Below, piece after piece: positions 1 to 6,180 of a stretch of DNA of 40,701 nt (the stretch's first letter is position 1; each line of letters begins with the position of its first letter). The DNA is taken from assembly GCA_023389855.1 (NCBI GenBank), contig JAEWDZ010000007.1, positions 1 through 40,701 on the forward strand, written 5' to 3'. This DNA is from Bacteroidota bacterium (GTDB lineage: Bacteria > Bacteroidota > Bacteroidia > Bacteroidales > Porphyromonadaceae). The notes under the pieces are model-generated. The model was given only the letters and a program-made list of their open reading frames with translations. It did no database searches and was not told the origin of the DNA. The translations under genes and the position numbers were made by a program.

Positions 1-111
1 AATACGCGACCGTACTCTCCCCAACTTATCCCGAAAAGACTCCTTAATACGGTAGTACTTTTCATCCTTTCCTGTCTCAGGATTATATCTTGTCTGCGAA
101 ATGAAATGCAT
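1..111 (-). CDS. IS transposase, N-terminal fragment (runs off left edge)
   Basis: Reading leftwards from ATG at 111, 37 codons stay open to the window edge. The peptide begins MHFISQTRYNPETGKDEKYY and continues through an RIKESFRD...GRVRSR stretch. This resembles the N-terminus of DDE transposases of IS4/IS1634-like elements common in Bacteroidales, but the family call is from memory and the catalytic domain lies outside the window. A -7 box (TACCTTTG, minus strand) sits 8 bp upstream of the start codon. It could be a complete transposase or a fragment; only the N-terminus can be seen. Confidence 0.6.
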   Translation of the reverse strand, partial: MHFISQTRYNPETGKDEKYYRIKESFRDKLGRVRSRI

Positions 112-118
112 AGTGGCA

Positions 119-126
119 CAAAGGTA
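119..126 (-). promoter_or_regulatory. -7 promoter box upstream of the transposase
   Basis: On the minus strand this reads TACCTTTG, an exact match to the Bacteroidota -7 consensus TAnnTTTG. The ATG is only 8 bp downstream, so the transcript would be nearly leaderless. No clear -33 TTTG is seen at the expected distance. Confidence 0.5.
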
Positions 127-241
127 GAGATAAAAAAATCCACCGCTGTGTACTACATTTCGACCTCAAAACCCACTACCCCCATGAAACCTACATTTCA
201 CTCCTCAAAAAGCCCAAAAATCCACCGAAAAATTCATCTCA

Positions 242-664
242 GGGGTCAAACTTGGGTTTAGAGATATTGCAGACAATATTCCAAATTATATATGGGGAAC
301 TAGAATGAGTGGAGCAAAAGCGCACGATATTTTGACATGGCTACACAATATAGGCTTTAAGCGAGCAAGAATGGGTAGTTACTCTTTTAACACTGCATAT
401 GACGAGATTAAAAACAACTACCCTGTTCTTCTTGCTGGATATTCAAATCATGGAGGTCATATTTGGATAGCAGATGGTTATTGGGAACAAGAATGGAGAA
501 TCACAAGAAAGTTTCTGTGGTGGAAAATAAAATCTTGGACTGAGTACTCAGATATGCTTTATATGAATTGAGGTTGGAATCGAGATGGTAATGGTTGGGT
601 AGATCAAGCAGAATGGTCACACTACCAAAACAATCGTACAATGTATTACAATATAAAGCAATAA
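242..664 (+). pseudogene. C10 (streptopain-like) cysteine peptidase, 5'-truncated remnant with internal stop
   Basis: One frame is open from about 188 to TGA at 569-571, then continues in the same frame to TAA at 662-664. The readable part begins at about 242 (GVKLGFRDIAD) with no start codon at the junction; ATG at 305 is internal to the domain. It contains YPVLLAGYSNHGGHIWIADG, the family block around the catalytic His, and ends with LYMN-stop-GWNRDGNGW. The family normally has MNWGW...GW there, so TGA replaces a TGG Trp codon. The N-terminal half with the catalytic Cys is missing, apparently cut off by the insertion sequence. Family members are secreted papain-fold proteases. This copy cannot be active. 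The next gene starts one base after the stop, so the two were probably co-transcribed. Confidence 0.8.
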
Positions 665-665
665 G

Positions 666-1057
666 ATGTGTATGAAAAGGATATATTATTTCGCTATGAT
701 TGTGTGTGTGGGATGTTGACTTTAATATGTTTCACACAATGCAAAAAAAGTACACCAGATTTCATCAAATTAACGGATAATGTTGTCACACTTTCATCAG
801 AAACAAAAGAAGCCAAGGTAAAGGTGACATCAAATGTGGATTGGATCTGCTCTGGAGGAGACAAGGGGCTGGGAATAGCCATAATGACGTTGGACTAGAT
901 AGAGATAGAGCCTTTTTATTCCAAAGCTGGTACCACAGAAATGTCAATAAGGCTAATAGAAAATAAACTCCCGGCGAAGGAATCTCAATTATATATTAAG
1001 TTGCAGGCACTAGACGGTAATACTCAAGCTACTCTTACAATTAAGTACAAACCATAA
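666..1057 (+). pseudogene. Small BACON-like lipoprotein gene, broken by frameshift and stop
   Basis: ATG at 666 begins a lipoprotein-type signal sequence (MCMKRIYYFAMIVC) but reaches TGA at 717. The +2 frame continues it as LTLICFTQCKKSTPDFIKL, with a lipobox-like Cys. Removing one TG unit from the (TG)5 run at 701-710 joins the two frames. Downstream, VTLSSETKEAKVKVTSNVDW is a BACON-like beta-sandwich motif. A TAG at 896-898 then interrupts the frame before IEIEPFYSKAGTTEMSIRL and a final TLTIKYKP-stop at 1055-1057. Full length would have been about 130 residues. It sits one base behind the C10 peptidase remnant. In Bacteroides and Streptococcus, C10 proteases can be followed by small inhibitor proteins, so an inhibitor role is possible but unproven. 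Confidence 0.65.
701..710 (+). repeat. (TG)5 dinucleotide run at the lipoprotein frameshift
   Basis: Five TG units lie inside the signal-peptide coding stretch. Four units would give a continuous signal peptide and lipobox; five give a stop at 717. Slippage here is the simplest explanation of the frameshift. Confidence 0.6.
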
Positions 1058-1080
1058 GTATTTTCTTAATACTATAAGTT

Positions 1081-1113
1081 AAGGAGGAGATGTGAAAGGC
1101 ACATTTCCTCCTT
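1081..1113 (+). terminator. Strong hairpin terminator after the lipoprotein remnant
   Basis: AAGGAGGA at 1081-1088 pairs perfectly with TCCTCCTT at 1106-1113. The inner bases GATGTG/CACATT extend the stem to 14 pairs with one G-T. It lies 24 bp after the last stop of the peptidase-lipoprotein pair and is followed by a T-rich stretch. Confidence 0.7.
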
Positions 1114-1268
1114 GTACTTTTATGTTAGCGTATAATTTTCGGCGTACAGGTCATAATTTCAGACCTCAATCAGTAACGAAAATTCAGTCATTACAAGAAT
1201 CTACCTAGTGGTAAGTCAAACCCTGGGTGTATATATAGCTTTCCTTGGTTAATAGACCATTCCGCACG

Positions 1269-1721
1269 CTATGCGTTCACCGTTGGAAGCTTATTCTCTT
1301 CAATCAGCAGAGCAATAGTACCAGTTAGTTCAGTGTACAGTAATTCATACTCAGCTGTGCCGTCAAACTCATCATTGAGCTCGTACTTCTGTAACAGTTC
1401 CTTGATAGCCTGACTACCGAGTAAGATGAGTGCAAGCTTTTCTGGTAGTGGCTCTGGCAATTCTGTTTCAAACTCATTCTCCAAGACTGAACGAATGGTG
1501 TCGTAAGCAGAGAAATATAGCCCTTGGAACAGAGTCTCAGAGGCAAGCTCTTCCGCTTGTAAATGGTCCTGCCCTTGCTTGATAGCTTTAAGATAGACCG
1601 TCAGAGCCTCATCTGCTCGTGCATTGGCAAATGCTTTGTCCTGCAACTTCTCAGGATGATAATTACTCAAATACTCCTCCAGTTTCAAGAGAAAATACGA
1701 TAGTTCTTTCTTCTGTCTCAT
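1269..1721 (-). CDS. DUF1896 family protein (mobile-element associated)
   Basis: A 150-residue protein starting MRQKKELSYFLLKLEEYL. Sequence features such as SYFLLKLEEYL near the start, ADEALTVYL, AEELASETLFQGL and EYELLYTELTG match my memory of DUF1896, a family of unknown function found mainly on Bacteroidota conjugative transposons. A longer reading from 1748 (MCHLYKNRI) is possible, but ATG at 1721 lies 4 bp after the integrase stop and fits the family N-terminus better. It is predicted soluble and helical with many acidic residues. It follows the integrase on the same strand, as on related elements. The gene appears intact although its neighbour is broken. Confidence 0.7.
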   Translation of the reverse strand: MRQKKELSYFLLKLEEYLSNYHPEKLQDKAFANARADEALTVYLKAIKQGQDHLQAEELASETLFQGLYFSAYDTIRSVLENEFETELPEPLPEKLALILLGSQAIKELLQKYELNDEFDGTAEYELLYTELTGTIALLIEENKLPTVNA

Positions 1722-1725
1722 AATT

Positions 1726-2963
1726 CTATTCTTGTAAAGGTGGCACATTGTTTAATGAAAAGTCGCCAATCTTATCAGCAAGGTCCATCATATCCTTCTC
1801 AATCTTCTTATTGGTAATGCGGGCGTATATCCGCGTAGTCTTAATGTTTGTATGTCCTAACATTTTAGAAACAGATTCTATAGGAACACCTTTACTCAGG
1901 CAAAGAGTAGCAAAGGTATGTCGAGCCAAGTGAAAAGTCAGTCTCTTTTTGATTCCACAAATATCAGCAATCTCCTTTAGATAAGAATTCATCTTTTGAT
2001 TTGAGATATCGGAAATAGCATTCCTTCTCTTACAGTTTGCCTCTCATATTTAGCGATGATGGCTTTTGCTACGTCAAGAAGTAAAATATTAGATTCCACC
2101 CTAGTTTTTTGCCTCTTCGACAGAATCCACTCTTTGTTATCCAAAGTCACAATATCATCAGGAGTTAGATTGCGTACATCTATGTAAGCAAGTCCAGTGA
2201 AGCAAGAAAAAACGAATATATCTCGCACCAGTTCTAATCGAGGTAATTCAGTTAAATCTTTATCTGCAATGATAGCTACCTCTTGTTCGGTTAAGATGCC
2301 TCTATCTACTGGCTTGGAGTGAAACTTGATATCCAGAAATGGATCGTGCATAATGATACCTCGCTTCTGAGCAAAAATAGTCATCGTCTTTAAAAGCTTA
2401 AGCTTCTTCTGTGCAGTGTTATGAGATAAGTTAGCCTTTGTCTTAAGGTATAGCTCAAAATCCATAACAACTGAAGGAGTAAACTCTAAAAGCCCTAGAT
2501 CCTCTCTATTGTAGGTGGATTTTAGAAATCGCACGAAGTGAGTTTTTACCACTGTGTACTTCTGTAAACTATCCTTGCTGAGAGACTTACCCACCTGTTG
2601 TGCTACATAATCAAGATACTTATCTATAACTGGGAGCAAAGTGGTAAATTTCTTGTCTCTCCCAAGATAAGCTTGCTTTAGCCTTTCTACTGTCAAATCC
2701 TCCTCATTTTCCATTTTCCTAAACAGCTCGTACAGAGAGGTGGAAAGAGAATCCAAAGAAGCATTAAGGGCTAAAGCTTCAGCCGTACGCCCCTTCATTC
2801 TGCTAGTAGAATTACTCCACATACTCTTTTTGACAAAGAGCTTTGTAGTACCTAAGTTCGCCATTTCTCGATTGAGAAAGATGCGAAGCATAATCGGTGA
2901 TTTTCCTTCCTTGTTCTCGTAGTTAGAGCGTAGGTAGAAGGAGACCTTAAATTGTCTTCTCAT
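1726..2963 (-). pseudogene. Tyrosine site-specific integrase, frameshifted
   Basis: The N-terminal part (ATG at 2963, MRRQFKVSFYLRSNYENKEG) has the arm-binding and SAM-like core-binding domains of Bacteroidota integrases. It runs to GMLFPISQIKR and stops at TGA 1989-1991. The catalytic C-terminus continues in another frame as SNQKMNSYLKEIADICGIKK, then HLARHTFA (His-x-x-Arg), LGHTNIKTTRIYARI (His and the nucleophile Tyr) and a stop at 1726-1728. Restoring one lost base near 2003-2009 gives the family sequence FPI-x-SNQKMN. No standard slippery heptamer is visible, so this looks like a mutation rather than programmed frameshifting. A GTG at 2993 is an alternative start. The gene points away from tRNA-Ser, whose 3' end faces it, the usual layout for an element inserted at a tRNA. 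Confidence 0.85.
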
Positions 2964-3001
2964 GTCACTCTTAGTTTTGTGTAGCAAACTCACAATAGTT
3001 C

Positions 3002-3149
3002 TGTAGCATAAAGCACCAAAACTAATGTAGCATTATCGCTACAAAGTTCGTGAATATCTTTCTGAAAATAAGTGACTTACAGTATTCATTTTGGTAGTCA
3101 TTGCTACATTTTTCGCTCATCAAAATTTAGTGTAGCAGAAAGTGTAGCA
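3002..3149. repeat. Cluster of TGTAGCA repeats between integrase and tRNA-Ser
   Basis: TGTAGCA occurs at 3002-3008, 3026-3032, 3131-3137 and 3143-3149 on the + strand, and inverted (TGCTACA) at 3102-3108. A partial inverted copy, GCTACA, lies at 3038-3043. The last two + copies form a tandem GTGTAGCAGAAA x2. Such short repeats upstream of an integrase are typical arm-type binding sites for tyrosine recombinases. That function is inferred. Confidence 0.55.
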
Positions 3150-3170
3150 GAAAATGACCTTATTATGTAT

Positions 3171-3192
3171 TACCTACACCTATATGTAGGTA
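3171..3192. repeat. Inverted repeat with 6-bp spacer, candidate recombinase core site
   Basis: TACCTACA at 3171-3178 and TGTAGGTA at 3185-3192 are perfect inverted copies around the spacer CCTATA. This geometry resembles tyrosine recombinase crossover sites, and the half-site resembles the TGTAGCA arm repeats. It could instead be an RNA hairpin. The true attachment site may be at the tRNA 3' end. Confidence 0.35.
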
Positions 3193-3216
3193 GTCATTGA
3201 TAATCATTGTACAAGA

Positions 3217-3254
3217 AAAAAGTCGTTGTAAAACACTGTTCTACAACGACTTTT
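3217..3254. terminator. Bidirectional terminator hairpin between integrase region and tRNA-Ser
   Basis: AGTCGTTGTA at 3221-3230 pairs with TACAACGACT at 3242-3251. The stem is flanked by an A-run on the left and a T-run on the right, so it can stop transcription from either side. It lies 57 bp past the tRNA 3' end. Confidence 0.75.
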
Positions 3255-3310
3255 CCTTAATTTGAAGACTTATTTGAATGCCTTACTGAAACCCAAAATA
3301 AGACCTCCTG

Positions 3311-3399
3311 CGGAAGCGGGGGGATTCGAACCCCCGGTACGGTATAACCCGTACGTCGGTTTAGCAAACCGGTGGTTTCAGCCACTCACCCACACTTCC
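3311..3399 (-). tRNA. tRNA-Ser (GCT anticodon)
   Basis: The minus strand folds as a class II tRNA. The acceptor GGAAGTG pairs with CGCTTCC (one G-T), discriminator G is at 3311, and the T-loop reads GGTTCGAATCC. The long variable arm (ACGTACGGG...CCGTAC) is typical of tRNA-Ser. The anticodon loop TTTGCTAA carries GCT, which reads AGC/AGT codons. CCA is not encoded. The 3' end faces the broken integrase gene, suggesting it served as, or lies beside, the element's attachment site. Confidence 0.95.
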
Positions 3400-3505
3400 A
3401 ATGCTCTTCTGTGAGATTACAAGTCCTTTTTTTTATAGTACTTGGTACTTAAAACTATTCAAACTTATGATTCATCGAAAGAAGGCTCTTCCTTGGTTTC
3501 GATTG

Positions 3506-3513
3506 CAAAGTTA
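3506..3513 (-). promoter_or_regulatory. Candidate -7 promoter box upstream of tRNA-Ser
   Basis: The minus strand reads TAACTTTG, matching TAnnTTTG. It is about 107 bp upstream of the mature tRNA 5' end, farther than usual for a tRNA, and no -33 element is seen at the normal spacing. It is the best candidate in 3400-3600, where no coding sequence is visible. Confidence 0.4.
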
Positions 3514-3711
3514 ATACATTCTGTTGAATTATACGCTAAGTTTGCAAAAATATTTTTTCAGCTACGCGTATTGTTGAGAATTCAAGATAGATTACCTTTT
3601 TGAAGAACTTATTTGCAAGAGACTTTTATTGAGAAGAATGTCAGCCTCTATTAGCTTGTTCTTTTTCTCACTAATTACTCTCTGAGTATGATTATGTTGT
3701 AGTAATTTGTT

Positions 3712-3719
3712 TATCTTTG
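3712..3719 (+). promoter_or_regulatory. Candidate -7 promoter box for the aminotransferase gene
   Basis: TATCTTTG matches the -7 consensus. It would give a leader of roughly 135 bases before ATG 3862, containing the palindrome at 3750-3769. The -33 element is weak. Positions 3520-3700 hold no recognisable gene. Confidence 0.5.
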
Positions 3720-3749
3720 TATTGGAAGCCTGAGATTGCTTTTTTCTAG

Positions 3750-3769
3750 GTTCTCTTTTAAAAGAGAAC
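3750..3769. promoter_or_regulatory. Perfect 20-bp palindrome in the aminotransferase leader
   Basis: GTTCTCTTTTAAAAGAGAAC is exactly self-complementary. It lies about 30 bp downstream of the -7 box and 92 bp before the start codon. It may be an operator for a dimeric regulator or a leader hairpin. No T-run follows, so a terminator is unlikely. Confidence 0.45.
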
Positions 3770-3861
3770 TGGCGTAAGTTTTCCTAGGCCCTTGATATAT
3801 GGTACAGTTCGTATGTGGATGTGTATTATAATAACTAGATCAAACTGTGATAGATAAGTGT

Positions 3862-5064
3862 ATGGAACAAAAGAAAAAAATATGGCTATCCTTAGCCCAT
3901 ATGGGAGGCAAAGAAGAAACATTTATACATGAAGCATTTCTGACTAATTGGGTGGTACCCCTTGGTCCTAATGTGGATGCTTTTGAGAGAAGTTTAGAAA
4001 AATACCTTCACATAGAAGAAGGTCGAATAGTTGCTTTATCTAGCGGTACAGCAGCCTTACATTTAGCTTTAATCCAATTGGGTATTGCTCCTGGAGATTT
4101 TGTTTTATGTCAGAGTTTTACGTTTTCTGCTTCAGCTAATCCGATAGCTTATTTAGGTGCTACTCCTGTCTTTATTGATAGTGAATGCGATACCTGGAAT
4201 ATGTCTCCTATAGCATTAGAAAAAGGAATTGAGTTTGTACAAGATACTTATGGCAAACTGCCTAAAGCGATTATACCTGTGCACCTATATGGTATGCCCG
4301 CAAATATGAGGGAGATTTTAGAGGTTGCCAATAGGTACGGTATTCCTATCGTAGAAGACTCTGCAGAAGCTCTCGGTAGTAAATTCGAAGACCGTTATTG
4401 TGGAACTTTTGGAACCTTTGGTGCTATCAGTTTTAACGGCAATAAAATTATTACAACATCGGGTGGTGGAGCTTTAATCTGTCCCTCAGTTGAGGTAAGA
4501 AATCAAGTTCTTAATTTGGCTACGCAGGCACGTGATAATGCTCCTTACTATCAGCACAGTAAGATTGGCTATAATTATCGATTAAGTAATGTATCTGCAG
4601 GTATAGGTAGAGGTCAGATGCTTGTGTTGGATGATCATATCGCGAGGCGTAAAGCTATACGTTCATTTTATGAACAACAGCTAGGGGATATAGATGGTAT
4701 TTCTTTTCAAAAAAATCCATCGTTAGAGTACGATAGTATTTATTGGTTAACTACAATGCTGATTGACTCTAAAATCACTGGAGTTACGCCAGAAATACTT
4801 CGGAGAGGATTGGAAGAAGAGGAAATTGAAAGCCGTCCTCTTTGGAAACCGATGCACCTGCAACCTGTATTCTCAAAGAGCCCATTTATCGATAGCCATA
4901 TGAAAGTTCATGAGGGACAAGACTCCGAGAGACAACTTATCAATAGCAATAGTGTGTCTGAACAAATTTTTGATCAAGGATTATGTTTGCCGAGTGGCAG
5001 TAGTCTAACGGATGAAGACCTTATGCGTGTTGTGAATACAGTAAAGCGCCTCATAAGAAAATGA
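3862..5064 (+). CDS. DegT/DnrJ/EryC1/StrS family PLP-dependent sugar aminotransferase
   Basis: A 400-residue protein starting MEQKKKIWLSLAHMGGKEE. An upstream in-frame GTG at 3847 is less likely, because the family begins near IWLS. It has the phosphate-binding SSGTAALHLAL (about 60-70), the PLP-pyridine Asp in VEDSAEALGS (D166) and the Schiff-base Lys in FNGNKIITTSGGG (K195). Family members transfer an amino group to keto-sugar nucleotides for surface polysaccharide or glycan synthesis. Homologues in Porphyromonas (PorR, for example) act in LPS synthesis, but orthology is not established. The gene stands alone, with its own leader and a terminator downstream. It ends in TGA, showing that TGA is a stop in this genome. 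Confidence 0.9.
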   Translation: MEQKKKIWLSLAHMGGKEETFIHEAFLTNWVVPLGPNVDAFERSLEKYLHIEEGRIVALSSGTAALHLALIQLGIAPGDFVLCQSFTFSASANPIAYLGATPVFIDSECDTWNMSPIALEKGIEFVQDTYGKLPKAIIPVHLYGMPANMREILEVANRYGIPIVEDSAEALGSKFEDRYCGTFGTFGAISFNGNKIITTSGGGALICPSVEVRNQVLNLATQARDNAPYYQHSKIGYNYRLSNVSAGIGRGQMLVLDDHIARRKAIRSFYEQQLGDIDGISFQKNPSLEYDSIYWLTTMLIDSKITGVTPEILRRGLEEEEIESRPLWKPMHLQPVFSKSPFIDSHMKVHEGQDSERQLINSNSVSEQIFDQGLCLPSGSSLTDEDLMRVVNTVKRLIRK

Positions 5065-5228
5065 ATTTCTTTATCACTCTTCGAAAATCTGAAGGTGCAG
5101 GACAAAAAACTCTCGTATAAAGAGATAATCTTCTGTTCTTACTAAAGGCAAGAAGATATGAGGATATTTAGAGATCTCGCACTCATTTTTCTACTATCAA
5201 TATCCCTTTGACTATATAATAAATGTAA

Positions 5229-5256
5229 AAAAGGAGCTGAATCAAAAGCTCCTTTT
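5229..5256. terminator. Bidirectional terminator between aminotransferase and cdsA
   Basis: AAAAGGAGCT at 5229-5238 pairs perfectly with AGCTCCTTTT at 5247-5256 around an 8-base loop. It serves two converging genes: the aminotransferase on + and cdsA on -. Confidence 0.85.
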
Positions 5257-5317
5257 ACTTTATACCTGTTTAACAGGGTAAACTGACTAGCTAATTTATA
5301 TGGGGAGAATAATCAAT

Positions 5318-6175
5318 TTATCTGAAACTCACAATTAGCATCAGCATAAAGGCGACAGGCATCGTAAAAAGAAAACTGTCGATTCTATCTAGTATACCTC
5401 CGTGGCCTGGAATGAGTTTGCTGGAGTCCTTAACTCCTGCTCTTCTTTTGAGCATCGACTCGAATAGATCTCCTAATGTAGCAAATGTGCCAACTAAAAA
5501 GCCATATATCAAGAGTTCCCACAGGTAATATATTCCAAAATTACTTGGAAAAAGAAGGGGTAGTAGTGATGAAACTCCCATCGCAAAGAGAATTCCACCG
5601 ACAAAACCTTCGATACTTTTTTTAGGAGAAAGGCGTGGAAGTAGTTTATGTTTTCCCATCAAGGAACCTATGATGTAAGCTCCTGTATCGTTAGCCCATA
5701 CAATAAGGAATACCGATAAGACCGGTATCCCATCATAGCTCGAAGATGTACCATTCTTATAACTAACCAAAGAGGCAAGGAAAAAGGGGATGCCGATATA
5801 AGCAATCGGAAAAAAGGAATTGTTTATCCGCTCTAATTCATGATTTTCATCGGCTACAATACTTCTTGTAAGAATAAAAAGGATGTAGAAAATTAACGGA
5901 ACCCAAATAGTAAGTCCAAAGGATGAGTTTGTGGCAGTAAAAAAACCCATTAGTATGATCCATATGATCGTTCCGCAGTCAAGAATTATACGCATTGGAT
6001 GAGTACGAGCTACTTTACTCATACCATTGAACTCGAATACTGCAATTGATGCTATCAGAGAAAAAAGAATGTAGAAGAATATGGCGTTTTTCGCTAGTAA
6101 TGCGCCTGCGATCAGTAAAATATAGATCAATCCGGATAGAGACCTAATAAAGAATCCCTTCATCTTTTCTGTCAT
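5318..6175 (-). CDS. cdsA: Phosphatidate cytidylyltransferase
   Basis: A 285-residue integral membrane enzyme that makes CDP-diacylglycerol from phosphatidic acid and CTP, the entry step to all phospholipids. The signature near the C-terminus reads SMLKRRAGVKDSSKLIPGHG, then GILDRIDS, matching the CDS family pattern S-x-x-K-R-x4-K-D...HGG-x-x-D-R-x-D. About seven or eight hydrophobic segments span the rest. It starts 5 bp after the ftsH stop on the same strand, so the two form a transcription unit, an arrangement also seen in P. gingivalis. A terminator lies 62 bp downstream. Confidence 0.95.
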   Translation of the reverse strand: MTEKMKGFFIRSLSGLIYILLIAGALLAKNAIFFYILFSLIASIAVFEFNGMSKVARTHPMRIILDCGTIIWIILMGFFTATNSSFGLTIWVPLIFYILFILTRSIVADENHELERINNSFFPIAYIGIPFFLASLVSYKNGTSSSYDGIPVLSVFLIVWANDTGAYIIGSLMGKHKLLPRLSPKKSIEGFVGGILFAMGVSSLLPLLFPSNFGIYYLWELLIYGFLVGTFATLGDLFESMLKRRAGVKDSSKLIPGHGGILDRIDSFLFTMPVAFMLMLIVSFR

Positions 6176-6180
6176 GGTAT

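Larger units (their letters stand above)
1..240. mobile_element. Terminal part of an insertion sequence that truncates a peptidase gene
   Basis: The transposase N-terminus (1-111), its promoter and a noncoding leader are followed at about 240 by sequence that reads as the interior of a C10 peptidase. The leader has two short direct repeats: AAATCCACCG at 136-145 and 218-227, and CTACATTTC at 153-161 and 191-199. The exact element end is not determined, because the opposite terminal repeat is outside the window. The 240 boundary is an estimate from where peptidase-like coding begins. Confidence 0.5.

Noticed and set aside
569..571. TGA read as Trp (alternative code or recoding) in the C10 peptidase
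   Set aside because: The aminotransferase gene at 3862-5064 ends in TGA and Trp is TGG throughout the window. The gene is also truncated at its 5' end, so a plain nonsense mutation is simpler.
1980..2012. Programmed frameshift producing the full integrase
   Set aside because: No X-XXY-YYZ heptamer or obvious downstream structure was seen, and related integrases are single-frame. A base loss explains it.
3002..3149. CRISPR array
   Set aside because: The repeats are only 7-12 bp, irregularly spaced and in both orientations. They fit recombinase binding sites better.
3847..3861. GTG start for the aminotransferase
   Set aside because: The extra residues MIDKC are not part of the family N-terminus, and ATG 3862 leads directly into the conserved IWLSLAHMGG.
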